Source of the DNA: Methanoculleus formosensis
GTDB lineage: Archaea; Halobacteriota; Methanomicrobia; Methanomicrobiales; Methanoculleaceae
DNA length: 64,000 nucleotides
Assembly (NCBI RefSeq): GCF_025384765.1
Contig: NZ_VHLL01000006.1
Span: 1 to 64,000, forward strand
Direction: 5' to 3'
Shown: positions 45,914-54,605 of the stretch, in pieces
How the letters are laid out: each line of letters starts with the position of its first letter
Position numbering within the stretch: the stretch's first letter is position 1
Translations under genes and position numbers: made by a program
The notes under the pieces: model-generated
What the model was told of the DNA's origin: nothing
The model's database searches: none
The model's input: the letters and a program-made list of their open reading frames with translations, nothing else

Positions 45914-47731
45914 ATGGGTAAACGTACCGGTACGACTCATCTTCTTCAACATTGTCTCTGTCTCTTCGCCGTGCTTCTGATGGTCGCGAATGCAGCGGCA
46001 TGCACCGTCTTTGCGATAACGCCCGGTGCTTCCGAAGACAGGTCGATGTACGTCGGGCATACGAACGACGGCGTCGGGAAAGACTGGAGGAACGTCGACG
46101 ACATAAGTCTGTCTTTCGTCCCCGCGGCCGACCATGCGCCCGGAGAGAAGAGAGCGGTCTTCTTCGACCCCGACAGCGGTTCTGATGCGGCGGGAGGCGC
46201 GAGCGGCGGTGATTCGCGCCTGGTTCTTGGGTATATCGACCAGGTGCCGCACACCTACGCCTACTACACCGGCTCATACGGCATGATGAACGAACACCAG
46301 CTCCTCTCCGCCGAGTGCACCGACTACGCGAAGGTCGAGCTCGGTGCAGCCGAAGGGAAGCGGATCTTCTACTCCTCGGAGCTCTCGAACGTGGCGCTCG
46401 AGCGGTGCACGGAGGCGCGGGAGGCGGTCGAGGTGGTCGGCGGCCTGATCGACACCTACGGCTACTACGGGACCGGCGAGACGCTTATCTTCGCCGATCC
46501 ACAGGAGGCGTGGGTCATCGAGATCTGCTCGAGCCTCGATGAGGCGGACGGCGGGGGCCTCTGGGTCGCGCAGAAGATCCCTGATGGAGAGGTCTTTGTC
46601 GCGGCAAACGAGTTCAGGATCCGCGAGGTCGCTCCCGGAAACCCCGACCAGATCTACTCGGCCGATCTCTTCACGAAACTCGAAGAAGCGGGCGTTTGGT
46701 CTCCCGCGGACGGCACCCTCGACTGGCTCGAAACCGTCAGTTACGGCGAGTACTCGCACCCCTACTACTCGGTGATGCGGGTCTGGCGGATACAGGACCT
46801 GCTCGCCCCGTCGCTCAACCTGAGTCCGTACGTCGAGGACTCGTACACGAAGGCGTACCCGTTCACCATCGCGCCCGACGAGAAGGTCAACCTCACCGGA
46901 GCGTTCTCGCTCTTCCGGGACCACTACGAGGGAACCGGATTCGACCTTTCTACCGGCGAAGCCGCAGGGCCGTTCGGGAACCCGTACCGGTACCTGGGAC
47001 CCGACGACGCCCACACGAATTTCCAGAACGGGTCGTACATAGAGGTCCGTGCCGGGGCGAACCCGCGGGCGATCTCGGAGATCTTCTGCAGTTACAGTTA
47101 CGTCGCTCAGGCGCGGTCGTCCCTCCCCGACCCGGTGGGAGGCGTGCTCTGGTTCGGTCCCGCGGTCGCGTACGAGACGGTCTACGCGCCGATCTACGCG
47201 GGTTCAACGAACGTATCCTCCGCGTACGCGACCGGCGACCGGTTTGAATACGATCCAGACGCCGCCTACTGGACGTTTGATTTTGTAACGAATTGGGCCA
47301 TGCTTCGCTACGACGCGATGATCGGTACCATCACTGCAAAGCAGGTCGAGCTCGAGGCCGAATCGATTGCCCTTGTGCAGCAGACCGATAGAGAGGCGGC
47401 CGAACTCATCGCTGCCGGCGATGGTGAAGGGGCGGCACGTCTCCTCACGAACGTCACAGTCATGCGGGGTGACGAGATCGTCGACGAATGGCACGGCCTC
47501 GCGGGCACGCTGATCGTTACGTACTCGAACGGCCGCATAACCGACCCGGCGACGGAGGCTGTCGAGGAGCCCGGGTACCCGGCATGGTGGCTGAACGAGA
47601 CCGGGTACCAGTACGGGCCGCGGGTCTACGAACTCGACGAACTCCGCGCGACCGGCGGGCTGAACTACACCGAGAGCAGCGTCTGGGTCCCGAAGAACGC
47701 GACGTTTGCGGATATCCGGGAACTCATCTGA
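45914..47731 (+). CDS. Secreted C69-family (PepD-like) dipeptidase
   Basis: 605 residues. A signal peptide (hydrophobic 17-25) ends in ANAAA, directly before Cys30 in CTVFAITPGASEDRSMYVGHTND. In C69 peptidases an N-terminal cysteine set free by processing is the nucleophile, so signal cleavage alone would activate the enzyme. Later conserved parts are NEHQLLSAECTD, EAWVIEICSS and VAANEFRIREV. It probably cleaves small peptides outside the membrane. Confidence 0.9.
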   Translation: MGKRTGTTHLLQHCLCLFAVLLMVANAAACTVFAITPGASEDRSMYVGHTNDGVGKDWRNVDDISLSFVPAADHAPGEKRAVFFDPDSGSDAAGGASGGDSRLVLGYIDQVPHTYAYYTGSYGMMNEHQLLSAECTDYAKVELGAAEGKRIFYSSELSNVALERCTEAREAVEVVGGLIDTYGYYGTGETLIFADPQEAWVIEICSSLDEADGGGLWVAQKIPDGEVFVAANEFRIREVAPGNPDQIYSADLFTKLEEAGVWSPADGTLDWLETVSYGEYSHPYYSVMRVWRIQDLLAPSLNLSPYVEDSYTKAYPFTIAPDEKVNLTGAFSLFRDHYEGTGFDLSTGEAAGPFGNPYRYLGPDDAHTNFQNGSYIEVRAGANPRAISEIFCSYSYVAQARSSLPDPVGGVLWFGPAVAYETVYAPIYAGSTNVSSAYATGDRFEYDPDAAYWTFDFVTNWAMLRYDAMIGTITAKQVELEAESIALVQQTDREAAELIAAGDGEGAARLLTNVTVMRGDEIVDEWHGLAGTLIVTYSNGRITDPATEAVEEPGYPAWWLNETGYQYGPRVYELDELRATGGLNYTESSVWVPKNATFADIRELI

Positions 47732-47735
47732 CCAC

Positions 47736-47743
47736 TTTTTTTT
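47736..47743 (+). terminator. T run after the C69 peptidase gene
   Basis: Eight T follow the stop codon by four bases, the usual form of an archaeal terminator. Confidence 0.5.
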
Positions 47744-47812
47744 GCCGAACGGGCGGCACCGTTATATGACGCGAGCAGGATGGGGGTGCACCCTGGGACG
47801 GGGGGGTAACCT

Positions 47813-48574
47813 ATGAGAAGTATGATCCTGCTTGCAGCGGCCGTATCCCTGCTCCTTCTCGTCGGCAGTGTAGGCGCCGTCGACGTTGGGACTGCCGGGA
47901 TGCGGAACGGAACGACGGTGAACATCCAGAGCGACGGCCAGAGTTATCCGGCCTACATCACGACGCCCGAAGGCGATGGGCCGTCCCCGGCCGTGGTGCT
48001 AATCCACTCCTTCAACGGCCTGGAGCCCGGATACCGGGTTATGGCCGACCGCCTGGCCACGGATGGGTTCGTCGTCATCGCCCCCGAGTGGCAGACCTAC
48101 GGCCAGGCGCCACAGGACAACGTGACGGAGGCGCTGATCCGGGATACGGTCGCGTATCTCGGGACCCGGCCCGAGGTGAACGCGAGCAGCATCGGGCTCG
48201 CGGGGTTCTGCGCGGGCGGGCGCTACACGATGCTCTTCCTGCCCCGGATCGAGGAGTTCAGTGCGGGTGTCGCCTGGTACGGCTTCCCCTACTCCGGCGG
48301 GCAGGCGAACGGGACGGCGCCGGCGAGCCAGATCGGCAACATCACCGACCCGATGCTGATCATCCACGGCACGGCGGACGAGGCGAGCCCGGTGGCCGAT
48401 ATCTACCGGTATGCGACCGACCTCGATGCGGCCGGGAAGTACTTCGAGCTCAAGGTCTACCAGGGCGAGCCGCACGGGTTCATGATCGGCGAGGACGGGG
48501 AGCTCGTGGAGACGCCCCTCACAGAGAGCGCATATCAGGAGATGGTGGGGTTCTTCAACCGGACGCTCGGTTGA
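47813..48574 (+). CDS. Secreted dienelactone hydrolase family protein
   Basis: 253 residues with a signal peptide (about 1-22). The nucleophile is Cys133 in GLAGFCAGGRYTM, with Asp189 (HGTADE) and His221 (GEPHGF), the Cys-Asp-His triad of dienelactone hydrolases. IHSFNGLEPGYRVMADRLA holds the oxyanion region. The substrate is unknown; the export signal places it outside. Confidence 0.92.
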   Translation: MRSMILLAAAVSLLLLVGSVGAVDVGTAGMRNGTTVNIQSDGQSYPAYITTPEGDGPSPAVVLIHSFNGLEPGYRVMADRLATDGFVVIAPEWQTYGQAPQDNVTEALIRDTVAYLGTRPEVNASSIGLAGFCAGGRYTMLFLPRIEEFSAGVAWYGFPYSGGQANGTAPASQIGNITDPMLIIHGTADEASPVADIYRYATDLDAAGKYFELKVYQGEPHGFMIGEDGELVETPLTESAYQEMVGFFNRTLG

Positions 48575-48587
48575 ATCCCCCGTCCGC

Positions 48588-49364
48588 TCATTTTTGGGGC
48601 GAATGGAGGCTATTGCTCCGGTCTATCTTCTTCATCACCTTCTCCCAGGACTCCGTGATGAGGAAACTCTCCTCCATATAGCCGATGACCCTCTCGAACT
48701 TCTTCATGGGAAATGCCATCGTCAGGACATCCAGCGGGACGCAGGGCCGTGCCGAGGGATCGAAGATCCCGAGCACCGCCCGCGGGTTCTCGTTCTGCTG
48801 CTCGAGCCAGGGGAAGGAGAAGACCGAGCTGCACCCGGCGCCAAAGGGAGCGATGACGCCGTTCGGGTCTGACCGGTCGAAGTTTGCGAGCGTAAAAAGG
48901 CCGGAGAGCACCTCGGGCCGCGCGAAGAAGACGACGGCGTCCGGGTTGTCCGCCTCCGTGAGGTTGTCCCAGCGCTTGAAGACGATGCTCCTTCCCTCTG
49001 TCGGTATCCGTGCGGTTCCCCGGTCGAGTTCGTCGACGATCTCCGGCGTCCGCTTGTAGCGCTCCCCCTCCATCTCGCCGGGTTTTCCGTAGGAGAGGAA
49101 GTAGCGGAAGTCGGGGAACCGCTCGGCCTCGTAGCCGAGGTAGAACCTTCCCCCGCGGCACCCGATAGATTCTTCAGAGAAGACAAGGCTCTTGCCATTT
49201 CGCACTTTCGTGAGATCGCAGACGAAGCACCTCCAGCCCTTCGGGGCGGGGGCCTCCTCCACCCCATCGATCGGGCCCCCGACCTCGAAGGCGATCGGGA
49301 GTTCCGCCCCCGGGAAGTACTTCTCGTGAAGCCGCGTGTAGGCGTCGCGCAGTGCTGTGTCCAT
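48588..49364 (-). CDS. DUF169 family protein
   Basis: 258 residues. CFVCDLTKVRNGKSLVFSEESIGCRGGRFYLGY near residues 45-78 and PFGAGCSSVFSFP later carry the conserved cysteines of DUF169 (COG2043), a family frequent in methanogens and anaerobes with no settled role; a metal or cluster may be bound. It is convergent with the dienelactone hydrolase gene. Confidence 0.88.
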   Translation of the reverse strand: MDTALRDAYTRLHEKYFPGAELPIAFEVGGPIDGVEEAPAPKGWRCFVCDLTKVRNGKSLVFSEESIGCRGGRFYLGYEAERFPDFRYFLSYGKPGEMEGERYKRTPEIVDELDRGTARIPTEGRSIVFKRWDNLTEADNPDAVVFFARPEVLSGLFTLANFDRSDPNGVIAPFGAGCSSVFSFPWLEQQNENPRAVLGIFDPSARPCVPLDVLTMAFPMKKFERVIGYMEESFLITESWEKVMKKIDRSNSLHSPQK

Positions 49365-49412
49365 ATGGGTTTGTCCGGGGCAGCGGGGATTAATTTTCTG
49401 ATCCGTGCCGCT

Positions 49413-50654
49413 TCAGACTTTCCTCATCGTGTTCCAGCGCATGAGCCTGAGGGCGTACTCCGTCACGCTCCCGATGAGCCGGACGCCGATGCTCTCGTAA
49501 TCCTTCGCGACCTTGCTAAGGTGCTCCGGGATCGGGAGGTGTTGCGGGCATACCTTCACGCACTTGCCGCAGTCCCTGCACAGCGACGCATACGCCGGTT
49601 CCGCACCGTCCATCTTCCCCCCGATGCGGAGTTGGTACATCACCTTCGACTGGAGCGTCCCGCTCTCGGTGTTGTAGGCCTCGAAGCATCCGGGGATGTT
49701 CACGCCCGCCGGACAGGGCATGCAGTACCGGCACCCGGTGCAGCCCACCCTGTTCAGGCTGCGGTAAGCCTCCGCCGCCCGGCCGACGATCTCGAGTTCC
49801 TTCTCGGTAAGTGAGTTCGGGTGGGCTTCGCCGGCGATCCGGATGTTCTCCTCGATATGCTGCTCGTCGTTCATCCCCGAGAGGACCACCGTGACCTCCG
49901 GGTGGTTCCAGACCCACCGGAGCCCCCACTCGGCCGGAGTCCTCTTCACGTCGGCCTCGTCCCAGACGGCCTGCACCTCGGCCGGCGGGTCCCTCGCAAG
50001 GTAGCCGCCCCGGAGCGGCTCCATGATGACGACGCCGAGCCCCTTTGAAGCCGCATACATGAGCCCCTCGGTCCCCGCCTGGTTCATCTCGTCGAGGTAG
50101 TTGTACTGGATCTGGCAGAAGTCCCAGCCGTAGCCGTCGACGATCCCCTTGAATGCCTCGATGCCGCAATGCGATGAGAAGCCTGCGTTCACGATCCGGC
50201 CGTCCGCCTTCGCCGTATCGAGGAACTCAGCGACCCCGAGATTCTTCATCTTCCGCCAGCCTTCACCGCTTGAGAGGCTGTGGATCAGGTAGTAGTCGAT
50301 ATGGTCCGTCTTTAAGGTCCTGAGCTGGAGGTCGAGCATCCTGTCCATATCCTCGCGGGACGTAACGAGCATATGCGGCAGTTTCGTCGCCAGTTTGACC
50401 TTCTCCCGGTAGCCGTCGGCGAGCGCCCGGCCGAGGAGTTGTTCGCTCCCCGGGTATAGCAGCGCGGTGTCGAGGTAGTTCACCCCGTGGTCGACGGCGT
50501 ACCGGATCTGCCGTATCGCCCGTTCTTCATCGATGCCCATACCCTTCGTCGGCAGCCTCATGCAGCCGAAGCCCAGTACCGAGAGTTCGTCGCCGGTCTT
50601 CTCCATCTTCCGATATAGCATGGTCAGTGTCTCCTCTTCCGCACTCTCCGTCAT
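49413..50654 (-). CDS. Aldo/keto reductase with C-terminal ferredoxin-type clusters
   Basis: 413 residues. The barrel carries the catalytic set Asp62, Tyr67, Lys91 and the motif LIHSLSS. The C-terminus adds CTGCRYCMPCPAGVNIP and CRDCGKCVKVCPQ, two iron-sulfur motifs, as in the archaeal/clostridial YgjR-like group. It probably reduces a carbonyl using electrons passed through the clusters. The ATG at 50654 overlaps the stop of the upstream TetR gene (ATGA), so regulator and enzyme are one unit. Confidence 0.93.
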   Translation of the reverse strand: MTESAEEETLTMLYRKMEKTGDELSVLGFGCMRLPTKGMGIDEERAIRQIRYAVDHGVNYLDTALLYPGSEQLLGRALADGYREKVKLATKLPHMLVTSREDMDRMLDLQLRTLKTDHIDYYLIHSLSSGEGWRKMKNLGVAEFLDTAKADGRIVNAGFSSHCGIEAFKGIVDGYGWDFCQIQYNYLDEMNQAGTEGLMYAASKGLGVVIMEPLRGGYLARDPPAEVQAVWDEADVKRTPAEWGLRWVWNHPEVTVVLSGMNDEQHIEENIRIAGEAHPNSLTEKELEIVGRAAEAYRSLNRVGCTGCRYCMPCPAGVNIPGCFEAYNTESGTLQSKVMYQLRIGGKMDGAEPAYASLCRDCGKCVKVCPQHLPIPEHLSKVAKDYESIGVRLIGSVTEYALRLMRWNTMRKV

Positions 50655-51229
50655 TCTTCCGTCAACCCCCTCCATACAATCTCGAACGAAGCGGCGATCA
50701 GCCGGTCTGCGTCGAGATCTCCCCCCGATTCGATGAGCGACCTGACGACGGCGTCGATTGGTGAGGTTATGACGGAAAAGGCGACCTCGACCGGCATGCC
50801 CTTGAGGCAGGTCGTCCCGAGGGTTTCGGTAAGCGCCTCGTAGACGGCGGGAGCGTCCTTCAGGAACTCCTCCGGGGGCAGTCTTCTGACGAACGGGGAC
50901 GAGCAGAACTGCTGGACGAACATATATTCGTCGGGGTGGTCGACCCCCCAGAGAACTGCGCTCCGCCACAATCTCCGCATCCTCTCCCGGTTCGTCCGCT
51001 CCGCGTCGCCTCCCCTGCCGATCTCCTCCGCCATCCGGCTCTTGATCTCGTAGTAGGTGGAGTTAATGAGTTCTTCCTTCGTCGGGAAGTAGTGAAAGAG
51101 CGTCCCGTTCGAGACGCCTGCTTCGCGCGCTATGAGCGATGTGGGGGTGCCGTGAAATCCCCTCTCCGTGAAGAGCCTGACCGCCGTGGCGGCGATGGCT
51201 GCTTTCTTCTCGTTCCTCTCCCCGGTCAT
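50651..51229 (-). CDS. TetR-family transcriptional repressor
   Basis: 192 residues. The N-terminal HTH is clear (AIAATAVRLFTERGFHGTPT then EAGVSNGTLFHYF). The ligand-binding domain is helical and unassigned. It is cotranslated with the aldo/keto reductase, and two overlapping palindromes lie 16-53 bases before its start, so it most likely represses its own operon until an inducer, perhaps an aldehyde, binds. Confidence 0.95.
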   Translation of the reverse strand: MTGERNEKKAAIAATAVRLFTERGFHGTPTSLIAREAGVSNGTLFHYFPTKEELINSTYYEIKSRMAEEIGRGGDAERTNRERMRRLWRSAVLWGVDHPDEYMFVQQFCSSPFVRRLPPEEFLKDAPAVYEALTETLGTTCLKGMPVEVAFSVITSPIDAVVRSLIESGGDLDADRLIAASFEIVWRGLTEE

Positions 51230-51244
51230 ACGGATCCCATCTCT

Positions 51245-51282
51245 TAGAGCGACCGGTCACTCTAGAGTGACCAATCACTCTA
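51245..51282. promoter_or_regulatory. Tandem TetR operator
   Basis: Two near-perfect 20-base palindromes, TAGAGCGACCGGTCACTCTA (51245-51264) and TAGAGTGACCAATCACTCTA (51263-51282), share two central bases (together CTCTAGAG in the middle). They sit directly upstream of the TetR gene and fit one dimer each. Confidence 0.7.
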
Positions 51283-51432
51283 ATGATCTCCGGGTGGTTA
51301 AGGCTTGTGTTTTGTGCGGCGGTATGTGCGATTAGAAGGATATTTACAAGCAGAAACCGGTGTGGGTGAAGTATCGGTCTCCCCCGGCACGCGGAGGAGT
51401 TCAGCGGTGAGTTCGATGAGGGACAAACCGAA

Positions 51433-51463
51433 TTATTTATAATGTCAACCTGTGTATGTTGAC
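51433..51463 (+). promoter_or_regulatory. TATA box and inverted repeat of the GWCPN array
   Basis: TTATTTATAAT (51433-51443) is a strong TATA element whose centre is about 28 bases from the ATG of the first gene, which fits a leaderless transcript. GTCAAC (51444-51449) and GTTGAC (51458-51463) form a perfect inverted repeat with an 8-base spacer between TATA box and ATG, where a repressor would block transcription. Confidence 0.6.
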
Positions 51464-51465
51464 GA

Positions 51466-51912
51466 ATGCCACTCTCCCTGGATGACAGGCAGTTCGCGTT
51501 CTGGAACCTCCGGCGGAGCGGTCTTCCCAACATCCAGATCGCGGACCGCTTCAAGATATCCCGCCAGGCGGTCTCGAAGGCGCTGCTTGCCATGGACCGG
51601 AAGGTCGAGGAGACGCTTATCAATATGGCGCAGGCGAACCAGATCGAGGTCGAGCGCATGAACGCGGAGGTTGGCGTCCTCTTTGGCCGCTCCGTCCCGT
51701 TTGACGCTGCGGCCATCGTCTTCGTCTCGGCGGACCGCGGGGTGCAGGTCTGGTACGAGCACGAGGGCGACTGCGGCGCGTGCCAGCGGTACACCCAATG
51801 CATCGAGCTCCTCTGGGGCTATGCGGACGAACTGGGGATAACACTGACGAAGACTGACGACCCGACCCGTATGGCCGACGAACTCTTTGCAAAACTCCGG
51901 GAGATGGTGTGA
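51466..51912 (+). CDS. Helix-turn-helix regulator heading the GWCPN array
   Basis: 148 residues. Residues 5-45 form a sigma-region-4-like HTH (FWNLRRSGLPNIQIADRFK, ISRQAVSKAL). A helical linker follows, and the C-terminal half has Cys103-x2-Cys106-x5-Cys112 (CGACQRYTQC), a possible metal or cluster site that could sense redox. It ends one base before the TTG start of the first membrane protein. It likely controls the six genes behind it and itself through the inverted repeat at 51.45 kb. The protein family is unnamed to me. Confidence 0.85.
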   Translation: MPLSLDDRQFAFWNLRRSGLPNIQIADRFKISRQAVSKALLAMDRKVEETLINMAQANQIEVERMNAEVGVLFGRSVPFDAAAIVFVSADRGVQVWYEHEGDCGACQRYTQCIELLWGYADELGITLTKTDDPTRMADELFAKLREMV

Positions 51913-51932
51913 TTGTCCCTCTTAAAGACGAT
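51889..51932 (+). repeat. Direct repeat, copy 1
   Basis: Identical over 44 bases to 52775-52818. It spans the last codons of the regulator gene, its stop and the TTG start with the first codons of member 1. Confidence 0.9.
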
Positions 51933-52671
51933 CCGGGCCTACCTCGGGTGGTGTCCTATAGAGGGGCAGGCGCACCGGCAGATGCAGCCGGGGTCCGCCA
52001 TGCGCGGGGATACTCCGCATGGCGGCCGACGGCGCGTCGGCGGTATAAGTATGAAGATCGATTCAATCGCCAAAGAGGAATTCTGGCGCTCAACTGCAGT
52101 CTTCGGAATCTTGGTCGTCATCACTGCTTTCGTCATTACGGCTGGTTATCTCCCAATACCGGCATTTCTGTTGTTTCCCCTGCCACTGGCGATCACTGCA
52201 GTAGTCTTCTGCATCGTGGTGTGGTATAGGCGAAAAGAGCATCTGACCGATCCCAATCCTGTGAGCATCCTCCATCACGCTCTCGGGTTAAGAAACAGAG
52301 AGAAGAAAACGAAGCGAAGGGGAACTGCCATCGAAAAAGCGTTCGATGCTATCCTTCTCGCTATAGTCTTCCTAATCTACCTTTACGCATCCCTTGCGTA
52401 CTCTATCAGCCAGATCTACTGGCTTCCCGTCCTTATCGTCATCGGCCTGCTCCTGGCCCGCATTGTCTTCACCGATGGTGATGTTCAACGCGTCACCGTT
52501 GCGCGATCAGTTGTCTTCTATCTCATAGTAGCCATGATCTTTCTTCTGCGCCACCTGGCACTGGGGCATCCCGTTCTTCCCCTCCTCCAGGCATTCGTGC
52601 TTATTGGCATCGTTTCTTTCCCCATCCTCTATATCTGGGAGCGACGACGCGCACCGGAGGGAACAGATTGA
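51913..52671 (+). CDS. Membrane protein 1 of the GWCPN array
   Basis: 252 residues from a TTG that directly follows the regulator stop. The N-terminus is an amphipathic helix and signature, LLKTIRAYLGWCP. After a polar linker (20-55) come about six membrane helices in three groups (near 60-105, 155-195, 215-245). The body is unlike that of members 3, 5 and 6; only the N-terminal signature is shared. A later ATG (MKIDSIAKEEF, residue 47) could start a shorter protein without the signature, so the TTG rests on the parallel with member 2. Confidence 0.7.
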   Translation: MSLLKTIRAYLGWCPIEGQAHRQMQPGSAMRGDTPHGGRRRVGGISMKIDSIAKEEFWRSTAVFGILVVITAFVITAGYLPIPAFLLFPLPLAITAVVFCIVVWYRRKEHLTDPNPVSILHHALGLRNREKKTKRRGTAIEKAFDAILLAIVFLIYLYASLAYSISQIYWLPVLIVIGLLLARIVFTDGDVQRVTVARSVVFYLIVAMIFLLRHLALGHPVLPLLQAFVLIGIVSFPILYIWERRRAPEGTD

Positions 52672-52774
52672 TGGTAACCCATGGAACGATGGCTCTGCTC
52701 TGCACGCCCGTCCGGGATATATTTGGAGTAGAGATCCGCAACAAACCCACTTTGGGAGGAATGACGACGAATAG

Positions 52775-52818
52775 GCAAAACTCCGGGAGATGGTGTGATT
52801 GTCCCTCTTAAAGACGAT
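52775..52818 (+). repeat. Direct repeat, copy 2
   Basis: Exact 44-base copy of 51889-51932, placed before member 2. It carries the tail of the regulator gene (sense LREMV and stop) without the rest, so it is the scar of a duplication or recombination. Confidence 0.9.
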
Positions 52819-53407
52819 ACAGGCATATCTTGGGTGGTGCCCCATGGCAGGGTCGGTGCGGATGGATCGCGTGGCGCGGGCGGCGACGGTCGCGGCACCG
52901 GGCGGGCAGGATGGGGGCACTCCTGAGTTTGGGTGGTGGAACCGCTATCATAATCAGCTGCTGGTCGCGGCTCTGACCGCATCGGTAGCGACAGTGGCGG
53001 CCTTTCTCCTGGTCGGGGATACCGCCTCATGGTATCCGGCTATCTTCCTCGGGGTTGGCCTCGGGGTGGGGCTGGCCATCGGCTTCCTGCTCGGTTCAGG
53101 GAAGCAGTACGCGCAGATCGATGCCGGAAAGTTCATCCGGGCCAACATGAGCCGGCGGCTGCGCATCACGCAGGATCTGAGCCTGCCGGCGGCAATCATC
53201 CTCCTTGCCATTGTCATAGTGTATTACATCCATGCGGGGTGGTTTGACCGGCTTCCTGCGCTCATGCTGGCCCTCGGTATCGCCTTCTGGGCGCAGTATG
53301 GCATCACGATCCTCTGGGAGCGGCGGCACCGCACAACCCTGATCGCGAAGAAGGGGTCGATGTATACCCTGGATACGAACGCGGAGGGTGAACCCATATG
53401 GCAATAA
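52799..53407 (+). CDS. Membrane protein 2 of the GWCPN array
   Basis: 202 residues from TTG. N-terminal signature LLKTIQAYLGWCP, then a polar linker and four membrane helices (about 48-68, 75-95, 122-142, 148-168), with a short cytosolic tail ending MYTLDTNAEGEP. The start context is the duplicated copy of the regulator 3-prime end. Its last ten bases overlap member 3. Confidence 0.75.
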   Translation: MSLLKTIQAYLGWCPMAGSVRMDRVARAATVAAPGGQDGGTPEFGWWNRYHNQLLVAALTASVATVAAFLLVGDTASWYPAIFLGVGLGVGLAIGFLLGSGKQYAQIDAGKFIRANMSRRLRITQDLSLPAAIILLAIVIVYYIHAGWFDRLPALMLALGIAFWAQYGITILWERRHRTTLIAKKGSMYTLDTNAEGEPIWQ

Positions 53408-54129
53408 GGTTCTCCGAGACGATACGAAGGCTGATGGGCTGGTGCCCGAATGCGGCAATGGCCGGCAGGCGATATGCCGCGCTTGATGTCGAGGTCGAGA
53501 CGGCGGCGGGCGGCGGCCGGGAGGCGGTGGAGGGTGTACTGGTAGACTACGGCCCGATCGGCACCCCGGGAAGGCTTTTCCTGCTGCTGCTTGGCGTCGC
53601 CGGTATCATCGGATGTCTCTACGCCACGGCTCCGGCAACCCTCGTTACGGTTCCGATAACCTCCGTCATGCCTCCGGCGGGGGGCCTTCTTCTGCTGGCC
53701 GTCATCGTGGGATACTCCGTTCTAGAACTCTACGGAGCCCTGCGAAGATCCCGCATCGATATCGCCCGCGATACCGTCACTATCAGTCGGCCGCTCTTCC
53801 GACCGATCGTCATCCCAAAGGATGCCGTCGTGACGGCAGAGGTGAAGGAGAACAAACTCCCCGTCTCCCTCCGGCTTCTCACGATAGCGATCTCGGTGCT
53901 TCTCGTGTTGGCGGCCGGCAACGTATACGCCGGGTTCGAAAACCCGGCTTCCATGCAGTTTATCTTCGGGCTTGCCGCCGCGATCCTCTTTCCGGTGCTC
54001 TTCTACCGTACCTATCTGCGGACCCGTTACCCGCAGGCCCTGGTGATAACGACTGCGGAAAAGAAGATCGCCGCGATCTACACCGATGATCCGGGGCGGA
54101 TAGCCCGGGCGCTGGAGATGCCGTCATGA
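53398..54129 (+). CDS. Membrane protein 3 of the GWCPN array
   Basis: 243 residues. Signature ETIRRLMGWCPN at 7-18, a linker REAVEGVLVDYG, two membrane helices (about 60-115), a beta-rich segment (RIDIARDTVTISRPLFRP) that could be a small PH-like fold, two more helices (about 160-205) and a C-terminal tail IYTDDPGRIARALE. The same plan as members 5 and 6, but strongly diverged. Overlaps member 2 by 10 bases and member 4 by four (ATGA). Confidence 0.8.
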   Translation: MAIRFSETIRRLMGWCPNAAMAGRRYAALDVEVETAAGGGREAVEGVLVDYGPIGTPGRLFLLLLGVAGIIGCLYATAPATLVTVPITSVMPPAGGLLLLAVIVGYSVLELYGALRRSRIDIARDTVTISRPLFRPIVIPKDAVVTAEVKENKLPVSLRLLTIAISVLLVLAAGNVYAGFENPASMQFIFGLAAAILFPVLFYRTYLRTRYPQALVITTAEKKIAAIYTDDPGRIARALEMPS

Positions 54130-54605
54130 CGATCTCCATGGAGTATATCAGGAAGAAACTCGGCTGGTGCCCGAACGCCGGCGCCGTCAAACCCGTCCGG
54201 CATACGAGCGCACAAGCGGGCTACGGGGATGCGTGGCAGGGGAAGAAACCGGAGTCCAACCCCGGCCCGGAGCCGGCCGGCACTGCAGGCGGCGATCGGG
54301 GCGGCTACCAGGACAACATGCTGCTGATCCTCCTTGCCCTGGCCTGGCTTCTTCCGGTCGTGTACGACCGTGAGTTCCTCCCGATCCTCATCCTCCTCTC
54401 CGCCGTCGCGGTATATTACGACGCGCAGGGCATCCGTGCCGGGGAGAGATTCGAGAAGGAGACACTCTTCGGCGATATCGTCACCTGGCAGCCGCTGACC
54501 TGGGGGGCGGCGACGCTTGTGGGCGGGATCATCATCATGGCGATCTACCTCTTTCACCGCAAAGAGATCTACCGTGCAAACCACCGCGGGGAAGCGTCCG
54601 CATGA
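54126..54605 (+). CDS. Membrane protein 4 of the GWCPN array
   Basis: 159 residues. Signature MEYIRKKLGWCPN, a long polar Gly/Pro-rich linker (20-63), then about three membrane helices (64-85, 87-103, 127-145) and a short basic tail. It lacks the beta segment and the IYTDDP tail of members 3, 5 and 6. Coupled by ATGA overlaps on both sides. Confidence 0.78.
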   Translation: MTISMEYIRKKLGWCPNAGAVKPVRHTSAQAGYGDAWQGKKPESNPGPEPAGTAGGDRGGYQDNMLLILLALAWLLPVVYDREFLPILILLSAVAVYYDAQGIRAGERFEKETLFGDIVTWQPLTWGAATLVGGIIIMAIYLFHRKEIYRANHRGEASA

